Source: Halopseudomonas salegens
GTDB lineage: Bacteria > Pseudomonadota > Gammaproteobacteria > Pseudomonadales > Pseudomonadaceae
NCBI RefSeq assembly: GCF_900105655.1
Contig: NZ_LT629787.1
Location: 1,674,001 to 1,738,000 of the forward strand
DNA length: 64,000 nucleotides
Direction: 5' to 3'
Shown in pieces: positions 45,408 through 55,407 of this stretch (within the stretch, counting starts at the first letter, position 1; the number at the start of each line of letters is the position of its first letter). The position numbers and the translations under genes are program-made. The notes below the pieces were generated by a model, which was not told the origin of the DNA, made no database searches, and saw nothing but the letters and a program-made list of their open reading frames with translations.

Positions 45408-45695
45408 TCAGGCCGTTTTCGCATCGTCACGGTTGTAACGTTGCATGAAGCGCTCGACATAAGAACAGGAAGGGATGACCGAGTAGCCTGTCTGTTCGGC
45501 ATACTTCAATGCGTACTCGGTCAGTTTCGCCGCAAAACCGCGACCACGCAGACCCTGGGGGACAAAGGTGCGGTAGTAATCAAGCGTTTTCTTGCCGAGG
45601 TCCATGTAGGACAGATAGGCTTTTTGCTCACCGACGACGATAAAAAATTGTCGGGCACGCTTGTCGTGCTGGATCTTGGTTTCGTTGCTGCTCAT
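45408..45695 (-). CDS. GNAT-like acetyltransferase of the YidJ/Acetyltransf_CG type
   Basis: 95 residues from ATG 45695, with GGGAGG five bases upstream; the longer frame lacks such a site. AYLSYMDLGKKTLDYYRTFVPQGLRGRGFAAKL includes the acetyl-CoA loop (QGLRGRG), followed by YALKYAEQTGYSVIPSCSYV. This is the small single-domain family of about 90-100 residues known from several bacteria. The substrate is unknown. Confidence 0.85.
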   Translation of the reverse strand: MSSNETKIQHDKRARQFFIVVGEQKAYLSYMDLGKKTLDYYRTFVPQGLRGRGFAAKLTEYALKYAEQTGYSVIPSCSYVERFMQRYNRDDAKTA

Positions 45696-45803
45696 ATAAT
45701 CCTCCCAGTTGCATGACACCCACGCTTTATTCAATCTTATTTTGCTGGCAGAAAGTTTTGACTTTGGCCCAGAGGGTTAGTTCATCCCCTGAGCCAAAAA
45801 AAG

Positions 45804-47207
45804 TCAACCCGCAGGAGGAACCACACCTATACCGAGTGCCATCAGCAACCCGATGGAAGCCAGACAGGCGATAACCGGAATCGCCACGGTAACCACGAAC
45901 ATATCCTTGTAGGCTTCCTTGTGCGTCAGCCCCATGATCATGAAGGTGGCAATAACCGCACCGCAATGCGGCAACGAATCAAGACCGCCGGAAGCAATGG
46001 CAGCGATACGGTGCAGAATTTCCGGCTGTACGCCCATCTCAAGATAGGTAGGCGCCAGTGTCTGCATGAAGATCTGCAGGCCACCAGAGGATGAACCAAC
46101 GATTGCCGACACCACACTGGCCGAGGCAAACACCGACAGCAACGGTGGCAGATTGGCACCGATGATCCATTCAGCAAAAGCCGCAAAACCGGCTGTTTGG
46201 GTAACCACACCGCCAAAACCGATAACGGCAGCGGTGTTGAATAGCGGCATCACCGAATCCTCTGCACCCTGGCCGAATACCGACATGACCTGGCGACGCA
46301 TGCTGCGGAACAGCACAACACAGGTCAGCGACCCCAGAATCAACGCCATGCTTGGCCAAACGATCGGCTGCGACTGACTGAAGGCCAGGATACCTGCCAT
46401 AGCGCTGGTGCTTTCTGACCAGTCAGCCATACCCAGAATCAGACGCGGCAGCATGATGGTTCCCAGGACCACGACCATCGGCACCATCGCCAGAAACCAG
46501 GGCGGGCAGTCTTCGGGATCGCCGATCAGTTGCTCCATGCGTCGGTCCTGCGCATTCTCGACAAAGCCTTCGCCCGTGCTGCGGGCCTTGGTCCAGCCAC
46601 GCTCGACGTACCACATCCCCAGGCCACCCATGATCAGAGCAGCAAAGATGCCGATCCAGCCACCGGCGAACAGATCGGTTCCCAGAGAACTGGCGGATAT
46701 CACGTTGTGAATCGAAGGCGTGCCCGGCAACGCTGTCATGGTAAAGGTGCCGGCACCCACCGAGGTAGCCGCCGCCCAGAGACGCTTGGGCAGATTGGCT
46801 TCACGCATCAGGGTAATACCCAGAGGGTACATGGTGAAGACCACCACGAAGACCACTACCCCGCCATAGGTCAGCAAGGCACAGACCAGCATACCGACCA
46901 GCAGGGTACGTTTGACTCCAAGGGTATTGGTGATAGCCATGGCAATGCTCTTGGCGGCCTGGCTGGTCGCCATGGCTTTACCAAAGATTGCGCCACACAG
47001 GAACAGCAGGAAGAAACGACCAGCAAAGCTGAAAGCACCCAGTTGACCACTGGCATAGTGATCCAGCAATGCAGTGGGAATGAACAGGCCATTGGTTACG
47101 GCAACTACCAGAGCGGCAAAAATGGAGGCAAAGAAGATATTGACGCCACGCAGCGCCATGAAGATCAGCAATGCCAGCCCCGCCAGCAAGCCCAGATTTC
47201 CCAACAT
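45804..47207 (-). CDS. GntP-family (gluconate/organic acid) permease
   Basis: 467 residues from ATG 47207, with AAGGA eight bases upstream. The frame continues to 47315, but the first TM starts LLAGLALLIFMALRGVNIFF. About 12 TM segments can be traced. Motifs include GAGTFTMTALPGTPSIHNVI and ASGGLDSLPHCGAVIATFMI, typical of GntP-family H+ symporters for gluconate and hydroxyacids. No catabolic genes adjoin, so the substrate is open. Divergent from oprI. Confidence 0.85.
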   Translation of the reverse strand: MLGNLGLLAGLALLIFMALRGVNIFFASIFAALVVAVTNGLFIPTALLDHYASGQLGAFSFAGRFFLLFLCGAIFGKAMATSQAAKSIAMAITNTLGVKRTLLVGMLVCALLTYGGVVVFVVVFTMYPLGITLMREANLPKRLWAAATSVGAGTFTMTALPGTPSIHNVISASSLGTDLFAGGWIGIFAALIMGGLGMWYVERGWTKARSTGEGFVENAQDRRMEQLIGDPEDCPPWFLAMVPMVVVLGTIMLPRLILGMADWSESTSAMAGILAFSQSQPIVWPSMALILGSLTCVVLFRSMRRQVMSVFGQGAEDSVMPLFNTAAVIGFGGVVTQTAGFAAFAEWIIGANLPPLLSVFASASVVSAIVGSSSGGLQIFMQTLAPTYLEMGVQPEILHRIAAIASGGLDSLPHCGAVIATFMIMGLTHKEAYKDMFVVTVAIPVIACLASIGLLMALGIGVVPPAG

Positions 47208-47341
47208 AAATGCAATCCTTTTTGGAGTTATTGGATTGGAGGTGTGTCCACGCCGCAACAAGATACCGCAATGTCCTGTCAAGACAAGCAGATCATGGCT
47301 GCTGAATATCGCCAAAGCGCGTTGATTTATGGTCCAGACCC

Positions 47342-47393
47342 TTCACTGAGGCCAATCAGCTGCTAATATTGGCCTTGCCAGCTCCTGGCAAGG
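47342..47393 (+). promoter_or_regulatory. Promoter and 5' leader hairpin of oprI
   Basis: TTCACT (47342-47347) and TAATAT (47364-47369) with a 16-bp spacer form a reasonable sigma-70 promoter. Right after the expected start, CCTTGCCAG (47373-47381) and CTGGCAAGG (47385-47393) form a perfect 9-bp stem with a 3-nt loop. A strong AAGGGG site then precedes ATG 47418. A hairpin at the very 5' end is the sort of structure that stabilises an abundant lipoprotein mRNA. Confidence 0.6.
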
Positions 47394-47417
47394 ACTTATC
47401 AATTTAAGGGGATTTAC

Positions 47418-47675
47418 ATGAATACCATTGCACTGAAAGTATCTGCAGTTGCCCTGGGCGCTCTTCTGGCCGTTGGCTGTGCCAATACCGGTCAGCAAGA
47501 AATGAGTTCACGCATTTCTGCTGCTGAAAGCGCTGCCCAGCGTGCCCAGCAAACCGCTGATCAGGCCAACCGCAAGGCAGATGAAGCTCTGGCCGCGGCC
47601 CAGCGCGCTCAGCAGTCAGCTGATGAAGCCAACCAGCGCGCAGTTCGCATGCTGGAGCAAAGCAGCCGCAAATAA
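47418..47675 (+). CDS. oprI: Major outer membrane lipoprotein OprI (Lpp-type)
   Basis: 85 residues. The signal peptide ends in the lipobox LLAVGC, making Cys21 the lipidated residue. The mature part is an Ala/Gln-rich coiled coil ([20 protein letters not shown]), and the C-terminus ERA-type RMLEQSSRK ends in the Lys that joins to peptidoglycan. P. aeruginosa OprI has 83 residues and the same tail. It ties the outer membrane to the cell wall. The next gene, convergent, is an L,D-transpeptidase of the kind that makes this link. Confidence 0.95.
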   Translation: MNTIALKVSAVALGALLAVGCANTGQQEMSSRISAAESAAQRAQQTADQANRKADEALAAAQRAQQSADEANQRAVRMLEQSSRK

Positions 47676-47703
47676 GGTTGTTTGCTGGCGAGTTATTGTC
47701 GGA

Positions 47704-48627
47704 TTACAAACGCAATGGCTCGCCAATTTTTACCGGCACCCCTTCCGCTGCATCGACTACTTCCCGAATGCGCGCCCAATCCAGCCGCATGCCATAGGTC
47801 AACTCGGCTCGCTCGCTCATCAAGTCGCGAATCGCGGCGAAGCGATCCAGCGCTGTCGGCAAACCATGCTCATCCAGCGGTGTGTGCGCTTCCAGATAGA
47901 GCGCCCCCTGGTGTATCCCGAGCTTGAACGGTTGGTTGACAATAGTCACCGGTGTGCCCAGAGGGACCTGCGGGAACAACTCGCCGATATCATTGTTGTC
48001 CAGCCGGAAGCAGCCGGAACTGACCCGCATGCCAATGCCAAACGGCTTGTTGGTGCCATGAATCACGTAAGCACCCATGGCCAGATTCATTTTGTAGGCA
48101 CCCAACGGATTCTCCGGCCCCGGCGGGACCATGCGCGGCAGGTGTTCGCCGCGCAACGCATAATCTTCGATGATCGATTGAGGCGGGAACCAGCGCGGAT
48201 TGGCCTCCTTGTAACGTACCTGTGTTTCCCCGGTCGGTGAAGCCCAACCTTCGCGACCGATACCGATTGGATAGGTCACAACGCTGTCGCCTTCTGGCGA
48301 GAAGAAATACAGGCGGAATTCCGGCAGGTTGATCAGAATGCCCTGAGTCGCGCCGTGCGGCAAAACATGCTGCCCCGGCATCAGTACCGCAGTACCCTCC
48401 CCCGGCAACCAGGGGTCAATGTCCGGGTTGGCTGCAAGCAACTCCAGGTAACCGTAACCATGCTTTTTACCCAGCAAGTGAAAGGTATCCTCGAAGCGTG
48501 CCGGGACATGAAACAACTCACCGACCAGGTGATTGCCGGGCTGCCAGGGATATTCTCGTGCCAGCAAAGAAGGACTGAGCAGCAGCAACAGCAACAGGCC
48601 GGCACAGCAGCGAATCATCGTGGACAT
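47704..48627 (-). CDS. L,D-transpeptidase (ErfK/YbiS/YcfS/YnhG type)
   Basis: 307 residues. Signal peptide LLLLLLLSPSLLA is followed by a LysM-like segment (FHLLGKKHGYGYLELLAANP) and the YkuD domain. The catalytic motif is AYVIHGTNKPFGIG followed by SSGCFRLDNNDI, with His and Cys in place. Enzymes of this length and layout attach Braun-type lipoprotein to peptidoglycan or make 3-3 crosslinks in the periplasm. Its gene ends 28 bp from the oprI stop in convergent orientation, which fits a role in anchoring OprI. Confidence 0.92.
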   Translation of the reverse strand: MSTMIRCCAGLLLLLLLSPSLLAREYPWQPGNHLVGELFHVPARFEDTFHLLGKKHGYGYLELLAANPDIDPWLPGEGTAVLMPGQHVLPHGATQGILINLPEFRLYFFSPEGDSVVTYPIGIGREGWASPTGETQVRYKEANPRWFPPQSIIEDYALRGEHLPRMVPPGPENPLGAYKMNLAMGAYVIHGTNKPFGIGMRVSSGCFRLDNNDIGELFPQVPLGTPVTIVNQPFKLGIHQGALYLEAHTPLDEHGLPTALDRFAAIRDLMSERAELTYGMRLDWARIREVVDAAEGVPVKIGEPLRL

Positions 48628-48629
48628 GG

Positions 48630-49256
48630 TCAGTCTGCCTGCTCATCGAGCCAGGCCTCAATCAACGGCCAGGCATGCTCAAGTATCAAGGGCTGCGCCG
48701 CAGCGGTCGGATGAATACCATCCGACTGCATCAGCGCCGGGTCTTCCGCAACCGGCGCGAGCAGGAAGGGCAACAACGGAATCTCGTAATTCTCACTGAC
48801 GGCAACGAATACCTGGCGAAAAGCCGAGGTATAGCGCACCCCATAATTGGGTGGAATCTCCATGCCCAGCAGCAATACGTCAGCGCCGGCTGCTTGCGAG
48901 CGCTCCACCATCGAAGAAAGATTCTGTTGCATATTGGTTGGTGGCATGCCGCGCAACCCGTCATTGCCGCCCAGCTCAATGATCACCAGATCCGGTGAAT
49001 GCCGCGCCAGCAAGGGCGCCAGGCGCGCCACCCCGCCCGCCGTGGTATCACCGCTGACCGAGGCATTGATCACGTCAACATCATGGTTTTCTGCGTCAAG
49101 GCGCTGTTCCAGCAGGCTGACCCAGCCCTGTTCGATTTCCAGACCGAAAGCAGCGCTGATACTATCACCGACAATCAGCATGCTCTGCGCATGCAACGGC
49201 AAGGCCAGCAACCACAACAGCGCTGCGCCGAAAAGCGTTTTCCACTGAGTTTTCAA
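48630..49256 (-). CDS. tesA: TesA-type SGNH esterase (thioesterase I / lysophospholipase L1)
   Basis: 208 residues. Signal peptide about 1-23 (LLWLLALPLHA). Block I is MLIVGDSISAAFGLE with the nucleophile Ser, block III VIIELGGNDGLRG, and the C-terminal DGIHPTAAAQ supplies Asp and His. TesA is a periplasmic esterase acting on acyl-CoA, lysophospholipids and esters. The divergent ybbA-ybbP pair starts 12 bp away, the same neighbourhood as in E. coli. It lies 2 bp from the transpeptidase gene on the same strand. Confidence 0.94.
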   Translation of the reverse strand: MKTQWKTLFGAALLWLLALPLHAQSMLIVGDSISAAFGLEIEQGWVSLLEQRLDAENHDVDVINASVSGDTTAGGVARLAPLLARHSPDLVIIELGGNDGLRGMPPTNMQQNLSSMVERSQAAGADVLLLGMEIPPNYGVRYTSAFRQVFVAVSENYEIPLLPFLLAPVAEDPALMQSDGIHPTAAAQPLILEHAWPLIEAWLDEQAD

Positions 49257-49268
49257 AAGGCAGATTCC

Positions 49269-49949
49269 ATGTCAGACCAGGTCATTGTTGCCGTTCACCT
49301 TAGCAAAGTCGTCCACAGCTCGGAAGCGGAGTTGACCATTCTTGACAATGTCAGCCTGAGTATCGAACGCGGTGCCAGTGTCGCTATCGTCGGCGCCTCC
49401 GGTTCCGGCAAGTCCACCCTGCTCAGCCTGCTGGCCGGGTTGGATCTGCCAAGCAAGGGCGATGTGCAACTGGCAGGGCAATCGCTCGGTGCGCTGAATG
49501 AGGACCAGCGCGCGGCCCTGCGCGCCGAGCATGTCGGTTTTGTGTTTCAGTCTTTCCAGTTGCTCGGGAGTCTGACTGCACTGGAAAACGTGATGCTGCC
49601 CCTGGAACTGAAAGGGCGCCGCGATGCACGCGACCAGGCAGACCGCCTGCTTGATCGGGTCGGCCTGAGTGCGCGCACCACCCACTACCCGCGCCAACTG
49701 TCCGGCGGCGAACAACAACGGGTGGCCATCGCCCGCGCCTTTGCCAGCGAGCCGGACATTCTGTTTGCCGATGAGCCTACGGGGAATCTGGATGCAGCAA
49801 CCGGCGCGAAGATTACGGATCTGCTGTTTGACCTCAACCGAGAACAGGGCACCACGCTGGTCATGGTGACCCATGACAATCGCCTCGCCGAGCGCTGTGC
49901 CAGTGCACTGGCCCTGGATGCGGGTCGCTTGCAGGAGCCAGCGGTATGA
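49269..49949 (+). CDS. ybbA: ABC transporter ATP-binding protein YbbA
   Basis: 226 residues from ATG 49269; the longer open frame runs back over tesA. Walker A is [18 protein letters not shown], the signature [15 protein letters not shown] and Walker [13 protein letters not shown]. Divergent from tesA, and its stop overlaps the permease start (ATGA). This is the canonical YbbA, to be distinguished from its paralog at 13269-13940. Confidence 0.94.
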   Translation: MSDQVIVAVHLSKVVHSSEAELTILDNVSLSIERGASVAIVGASGSGKSTLLSLLAGLDLPSKGDVQLAGQSLGALNEDQRAALRAEHVGFVFQSFQLLGSLTALENVMLPLELKGRRDARDQADRLLDRVGLSARTTHYPRQLSGGEQQRVAIARAFASEPDILFADEPTGNLDAATGAKITDLLFDLNREQGTTLVMVTHDNRLAERCASALALDAGRLQEPAV

Positions 49950-52444
49950 GTGGACATCGCGCGGCGCCTTTGGCCGCTCGCCTGTTGGCGCGGGAATGGA
50001 AAGCCGGCGAGCTGCGGGTACTGGTGTTCGCCCTGGTGATTGCCGTGCTGGTCAGTACCGCGATCAGTTTTTTTACCGACCGTTTGCAGCGTGGCATGGT
50101 CAGTCGTGCGGCAGAGTTCCTGGGTGCCGATCTGGTGCTGTCGTCACGCGCCAGCTTGCCGGAAGAGTGGCGTCTGCAAGCCACGGAACTTGGCTTGCAG
50201 TACACCGATGTGGTCGAGTTCTCCAGTGTCATGACCAGTGACAGCGGCATGCAACTGGCCGCAGTCAAAGCCGTTGGCCCCGGCTACCCCCTGCGCGGTG
50301 AAGTGCGCATCAGTGACGAGCAGTTTGCCGAGGAACGCAGTGTTTCGAGCACGCCGCCGCAAGGTGAGCTCTGGGTGGAGTCTCGCCTGCTGAACATCCT
50401 GCAGCTGGATGTGGGCGCACCTCTGGATGTGGGCCGTAGCCCACTGATTGCCAGTGCCGTGCTGACCCATGAACCTGACCGGGTAGGTGATTTCTACAGT
50501 CTCAACCCACGGGTACTGATGAATCTTGCGGATCTGGAAGCCACCGGAATCATCCAACCCGGCAGCCGTATCCGTTATCGTCTGCTGCTCAGTGGCAATG
50601 AAGGCGCACTGGAACGCTTTCAGCAATGGGTAAGGCCGCAACTGGAACCCAATCAGCAGCTGACGACAGTCGCGGATGACAACCAGCAGATTGGCAGTGC
50701 ACTCGACCGCGCCGGACAGTTCCTCGGTTTGGCCAGTATCGCTGCGGTGGTGCTGGCCGGCGTCGCTGTTGCCCTCTCCGCCAGCCGTTTTGCCACCCGG
50801 CATTTCGATACCAGCGCCCTGTTGCGCTGCCTGGGTGCCAGCCGGCGCCGGGTGATGCAGATTTTTCTGATTCAGCTCGCCTGTCTCGGGGTGCTGGCCA
50901 CCCTGCTCGGTTTGTTGCTGGGCTGGTTTATGCAATGGGGGCTGATTTACCTGCTGCGCGACCTGCTACCGCCCAATTTGCCCGGTGTTGGCTGGCAGCC
51001 ACTGCTGGTCGGTGCAGGTACCGGTCTGGTCGGCCTGACCGGCTTTGCCCTGCCGCCGCTCATGCGCCTGGGCAGAGTCTCCCCCTTGCGCGTTCTCCAC
51101 CGCGAACTGGCACCGTTACCGAGCAGTGGCTGGCTGATCTATGGGCTGGCGCTCGGCGCGCTTTGTCTGTTGATGTGGCAATTCACCGGCAATCTGCCCA
51201 TTACACTGGCGGTGGTACTGGGGGGCTCGGTTGCCGCCCTGCTATTGGGCATCGTAGCACTGGGCCTGCTCAAACTGGTCGGCAACCGGTTGCGGCGAAC
51301 CAGCCTGGCCTGGCGCCTGGGCAGTGGGCAATTGCTCAAGCAACCCACCACCGCAGCCGGGCAGATTCTGGCTTTCGGTCTGATTCTGATGGCCATGGTG
51401 GTGATCCTGATCCTGCGTACCGAGCTGCTGGACACCTGGCAGGCACAATTGCCGGAAGATACGCCGAACCAGTTTGCACTGAATATCCTGCCCAGCGAAG
51501 AAGCTGCCTTTGTCGCCAAGCTGGAGGAGATTGGTGCCATCCCTGCCCCGCTCTACCCGGTTGCTCCCGGCCGCTTGACGCTGATCAATGATCAACCGGT
51601 GCGAGATCTGGTCAGCAAGGGTACTCAGGCCGAACGGGCTATCAACCGCGACCTGAGCCTGACCTGGTCAGCTGAGCTGGCAGAGGATAACCGTATTGTT
51701 GCCGGCCAGTGGTGGCAGGAAAGCCAGCCAGAACAGGCATACGTGTCGGTGGAAAGCGAGCTGGCTGAGAGTCTTGGCGTCGGGCTCAACGACCGCCTGA
51801 CTTTCGTCATTGCCGGGCAAACCCTGGTTGCCGAGGTAGCCAGTATCCGTGAAGTGAACTGGGACAGTTTCACACCCAATTTCTTCATGATCTTTTCACC
51901 CGGCACACTGGATAACGTACCCACCACACTGCTGACCAGCTTCCGCCTGCCCAGCGAGCACCGCGATGGGCTGCGCGATCTGGCCCGCGCCTTCCCGGCA
52001 ATGACGCTGCTGGATGTGGAAGCCATTTTGCAGCAGATTCGCGAGATTCTGGCCCAGGTTACGCTGGCGGTGGAGTACGTCCTGCTGTTTGTATTGCTCG
52101 CCGGCTTTGCCGTGCTCTTTGCCTCTTTGCAATCGACGCTGGACGAGCGCCTGCATGAGGGCGCCCTGCTGCGTACGCTGGGCGCACGACGCCAGCTGCT
52201 GCAACAGGCCAACCGCATGGAGTTCGCCCTGCTCGGAGCACTGGCCGGGATACTGGCGATTGTCGCTGCCGAACTGATCACCTGGTTACTGTATCGCAAC
52301 GCGCTGGAACTCACCTGGCAGCCACATCTCTGGTACTGGCTGCTGGTGCCGTTGGGGGGAGCCCTGTTGATTGGCGTAGCCGGCGCCATCGGCACTCGAC
52401 AGGTGGTGCGACAAAGCCCGATGTCATTGCTGAACCGGGGCTGA
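49946..52444 (+). CDS. ybbP: FtsX-family ABC permease YbbP
   Basis: 832 residues from ATG 49946, in 4-bp overlap with ybbA. TM1 ([19 protein letters not shown]) precedes a large periplasmic region. A first FtsX block with [20 protein letters not shown], intermediate TMs, a second periplasmic region, and a second FtsX block with [20 protein letters not shown] complete the YbbP duplicated layout. Linked to tesA in many proteobacteria, suggesting a role in handling lipids or lipid-derived products. The substrate is unproven. Confidence 0.92.
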   Translation: MSGHRAAPLAARLLAREWKAGELRVLVFALVIAVLVSTAISFFTDRLQRGMVSRAAEFLGADLVLSSRASLPEEWRLQATELGLQYTDVVEFSSVMTSDSGMQLAAVKAVGPGYPLRGEVRISDEQFAEERSVSSTPPQGELWVESRLLNILQLDVGAPLDVGRSPLIASAVLTHEPDRVGDFYSLNPRVLMNLADLEATGIIQPGSRIRYRLLLSGNEGALERFQQWVRPQLEPNQQLTTVADDNQQIGSALDRAGQFLGLASIAAVVLAGVAVALSASRFATRHFDTSALLRCLGASRRRVMQIFLIQLACLGVLATLLGLLLGWFMQWGLIYLLRDLLPPNLPGVGWQPLLVGAGTGLVGLTGFALPPLMRLGRVSPLRVLHRELAPLPSSGWLIYGLALGALCLLMWQFTGNLPITLAVVLGGSVAALLLGIVALGLLKLVGNRLRRTSLAWRLGSGQLLKQPTTAAGQILAFGLILMAMVVILILRTELLDTWQAQLPEDTPNQFALNILPSEEAAFVAKLEEIGAIPAPLYPVAPGRLTLINDQPVRDLVSKGTQAERAINRDLSLTWSAELAEDNRIVAGQWWQESQPEQAYVSVESELAESLGVGLNDRLTFVIAGQTLVAEVASIREVNWDSFTPNFFMIFSPGTLDNVPTTLLTSFRLPSEHRDGLRDLARAFPAMTLLDVEAILQQIREILAQVTLAVEYVLLFVLLAGFAVLFASLQSTLDERLHEGALLRTLGARRQLLQQANRMEFALLGALAGILAIVAAELITWLLYRNALELTWQPHLWYWLLVPLGGALLIGVAGAIGTRQVVRQSPMSLLNRG

Positions 52445-52446
52445 AC

Positions 52447-52956
52447 ATGAGTCGTTATCGTCCACCCCGGCAGGCCGGCACGCCCCTGATCACCGCTGCC
52501 GGCGCCCAGCGTCTGCGAGACGAGCTGCACGAGCTATGGCATGTACGACGGCCGCAGGTCACCCAATCGGTCAGTGAAGCGGCAGCCCAGGGTGATCGTT
52601 CGGAAAACGCCGAATACACCTACGGCAAAAAGATGCTGCGCGAAATCGACAGCCGGGTCCGCTTCCTGCGCAAGCGCCTGGAAAACCTCAAGGTGGTCGA
52701 TCAACCGCCGGGCAACCCCGACAAGGTATTTTTTTCCGCCTGCGTCAGCCTGGAAGATGAAGATGGCAAGGAACTGGTGATTCGCATTGTCGGGCCGGAC
52801 GAAATCGACCCCAAACAGCAGCACATCAGCATCGACAGCCCGATGGCCCGTGCCCTGCTGGGCAAGCAGGTCGATGACGAGGTCGTCGTCAGCGCTCCGG
52901 CGGGCGAACGCAGCTGGCTGATTGTCGCTATCGATTACCCCGTCAGCCAGGCCTGA
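52447..52956 (+). CDS. greB: Transcript cleavage factor GreB
   Basis: 169 residues. The N-terminal coiled coil begins PLITAAGAQRLRDELHELWH and carries the tip residues of the cleavage factor (AAQGDRSENAEYTYGKK, with the acidic pair). The C-terminal FKBP-like domain follows. The length and the R-P-x-V region favour GreB over GreA. It reactivates backtracked RNA polymerase by stimulating RNA cleavage. It starts 2 bp after ybbP and may be read with it. Confidence 0.93.
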   Translation: MSRYRPPRQAGTPLITAAGAQRLRDELHELWHVRRPQVTQSVSEAAAQGDRSENAEYTYGKKMLREIDSRVRFLRKRLENLKVVDQPPGNPDKVFFSACVSLEDEDGKELVIRIVGPDEIDPKQQHISIDSPMARALLGKQVDDEVVVSAPAGERSWLIVAIDYPVSQA

Positions 52957-52961
52957 CCGTG

Positions 52962-55139
52962 TCAGGCTTTCGCGGTCAACCGCCAGGTGCGGTGGATCTT
53001 CGGGCTGCGCGCAAAGTCGCGATCAATGGTCTGCTGGGTGATGTCTTCCACGACAAACTGCTCGCTCAACTGCGGGTCCAGCTTGAAGCGCCGGAAGTTG
53101 TTGGAAAAATACAGCACGCCACCCGGTGCCAATCGGGCCATGGCCATTTCCAGCAGGGCAACATGGTCGCGCTGCACATCGAATACATCGTCCATGCGTT
53201 TGGAATTGGAGAAAGTCGGTGGGTCAATAAAGATCAGTTCATACTCATCACGGCACTCCGCCAACCATTGCATGACATCGGCACGCACCAGCTGATGCAG
53301 GTCTGACAAACCGTTCAGCGCCAGATTGCGCCGCGCCCAGTCCAGGTAGGTATTCGACAGGTCGACACTGGTGGTACGGCGTGCGCCTGCCATGGCCGCA
53401 TGCACGGTGACGCTGCCGGTGTAACAGAACAGGTTGAGCAAACGCTTGCCACTGGCTTCGGCAGCAATCCGCAAACGCATCGGACGGTGATCCAGGAACA
53501 ACCCGGTATCCAGATAATCGGTCAGGTTGACCAGCAGTTTGACAGCGTCCTCCTGCACCGGCATGAACTGCCCCTGCTGTGCCATGCGCTGGTACTGCTG
53601 CTTGCCCGCCTGACGCTGACGCTGCTTGAGTACGATCTGCTCACGGGGAATGCCCAGCACCTGCGGCAGTGCCGCCAGCACATCCTGCAAGCGCTCGGCA
53701 GCCTTGTCTTCGCTGATGCTCTTTGGCGCCAGATATTCCTGCACATGCGCCCAATCATCGTAGAGGTCGATAGCCACGGCAAACTCGGGCATATCGGCAT
53801 CATAGACCCGGTAGCAACTGATGCCCTGTTGCCGTGCCCATTTACCCAGGGTTTTCAGATTCTTCTGCAAGCGATTGGCGAACATCTGGGCTGATTCGCC
53901 CAGCCGCGCTACCGTGGCCTGCACACCTGGCTGCCCCGCTGTCGGCTCGCCGCCCTCCAGCAGGTAAGCCTCGGGCTGCAAGTGCATCAGCAGCAACTTG
54001 CAGGGCAAGGCGCCATTGAACAGGTTGTACTGTTTGTGGCTGCGGATACCCATGCGCTTGCCCAGCTCCGGGTTGCCGGTAAAGATCGCCGCCTCCCACC
54101 CCTGACAGTGCTGACGCAACACTTCACCCAGTTTCTGGTACAGGTAGACCAGGCTGGCGGTATCACCGAGGCGTTCGCCGTAGGGCGGATTACAGACGAC
54201 CAAACCTTTCTGGCCGCGATCCGGTTGCGGCGCAAAGGTCGCCAGCTCGCCCTGATACACTTTTACCCAGTCACTCAAGCCGGCGCGCTGAATATTGTTG
54301 CGCACCGGCTGCAGCAGCCGCGGGTCGGCTTCATAGCCGCGAATCCATGCCGGGGTCTTTTGCAAGCCCGCTTCAGCCCGTTCACGGGCTTCTGCCACCA
54401 GACGCTGCCAGACTGCCGGTACGTGCTGCAACCAGGCACTGAACCCCCATCGCTCGCGCTGCAGGTTGGGTGCAATATCGGCTGCCATCAGTGCCGCTTC
54501 AACCAGAAAGGTACCCGAGCCACACATGGGGTCAGTCAGCGCCTCCCCTGCCGCCGCTCGCCTGGGCCACTCCGCGCGCAGCAGAATCGCCGCAGCGAGG
54601 TTTTCTTTCAGCGGGGCAGCCCCCTGCTGCAAGCGATAGCCACGCTGGTGCAGGCTGGCACCGGACAGATCCACCGCCAACTGCACCTGACCGTTGCGGC
54701 AATGCACGTTCAGGCGCAGATCCGGTTGCACGCGATCGACACCCGGGCGCTGGCCATCGGGCTGTCGCAGCTGGTCGACCAGCGCGTCCTTGACCTTGAG
54801 TGCACCAAAATGCGTATTGTCGACACCCGGCAAGCGGCCACTGAAATCCACTGCCAGAGTACCCTCGGCTGTCAGATGGTCCGCCCAGTCGATGGCGCTG
54901 ACACCCTGGTAAAGCGCTGCGGCATCCTCGGCGGCAAAGCGATCAAGAACCAGCAACACCCGATTGGCCAGGCGCGACCACAGGCAGAGTCGATAACCCA
55001 GCGCCAGATCACCCTGGCAACTGACTCCAGCCACGGTTTCCTTTGCCTGATCTGCGCCCAATTGACGCACTTCGTCGAGCAACAGGCCCTCGATACCTTT
55101 CGGACAGCTGACAAAATATTCAAGAGTCTGTTGCATCAT
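52962..55139 (-). CDS. rlmL: 23S rRNA (m2G2445 and m7G2069) methyltransferase RlmKL
   Basis: About 725 residues from ATG 55139 with GGAA six bases upstream. A THUMP domain (about 45-155) precedes the RlmL domain, with LTDPMCGSGTFLVEAALMA and the catalytic VVCNPPYGERLG. The C-terminal RlmK domain has LLNLFCYTGSVTVHAAMAGA and IFIDPPTFSNSKRM. The fused enzyme modifies helix 74 of 23S rRNA during ribosome assembly. It converges on greB with 5 bp between stops. Confidence 0.95.
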   Translation of the reverse strand: MMQQTLEYFVSCPKGIEGLLLDEVRQLGADQAKETVAGVSCQGDLALGYRLCLWSRLANRVLLVLDRFAAEDAAALYQGVSAIDWADHLTAEGTLAVDFSGRLPGVDNTHFGALKVKDALVDQLRQPDGQRPGVDRVQPDLRLNVHCRNGQVQLAVDLSGASLHQRGYRLQQGAAPLKENLAAAILLRAEWPRRAAAGEALTDPMCGSGTFLVEAALMAADIAPNLQRERWGFSAWLQHVPAVWQRLVAEARERAEAGLQKTPAWIRGYEADPRLLQPVRNNIQRAGLSDWVKVYQGELATFAPQPDRGQKGLVVCNPPYGERLGDTASLVYLYQKLGEVLRQHCQGWEAAIFTGNPELGKRMGIRSHKQYNLFNGALPCKLLLMHLQPEAYLLEGGEPTAGQPGVQATVARLGESAQMFANRLQKNLKTLGKWARQQGISCYRVYDADMPEFAVAIDLYDDWAHVQEYLAPKSISEDKAAERLQDVLAALPQVLGIPREQIVLKQRQRQAGKQQYQRMAQQGQFMPVQEDAVKLLVNLTDYLDTGLFLDHRPMRLRIAAEASGKRLLNLFCYTGSVTVHAAMAGARRTTSVDLSNTYLDWARRNLALNGLSDLHQLVRADVMQWLAECRDEYELIFIDPPTFSNSKRMDDVFDVQRDHVALLEMAMARLAPGGVLYFSNNFRRFKLDPQLSEQFVVEDITQQTIDRDFARSPKIHRTWRLTAKA

Positions 55140-55292
55140 GTTGATTTCCAGTGCGGTGTGACAGTGATATTGCAACCCCGTTTAAGCAGGGTTGCAAGTA
55201 TGACAAAACGATCTTTTGCGCCAGCCAAGTCGATGCAGTACAACTTGAGCATGTCTTGAGCGTTTGATTTCGGCAGTCATTGACTGCCCAGT

Positions 55293-55314
55293 GAAACAGC
55301 CTCCCGGCTGTTTC
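55293..55314 (+). promoter_or_regulatory. Perfect hairpin in the rmf upstream region
   Basis: GAAACAGCC (55293-55301) and GGCTGTTTC (55306-55314) form a 9-bp perfect stem with a TCCC loop. A weaker CCCGG/CCGGG pairing follows (near 55320-55337). The hairpin is 94 bp before the rmf start and 154 bp from the rlmL start, so it belongs either to an rmf leader RNA or to the promoter region. No T-run follows, so it is not an ordinary terminator. Confidence 0.55.
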
Positions 55315-55407
55315 GCCGTCCCGGACCAGGAGCCGGGCAAACTCCCGCTACGCGTGGCCATGTCGGCAAGCATAGCGGGTTGTGGAACCAAATGAGGGCT
55401 TTACCTT

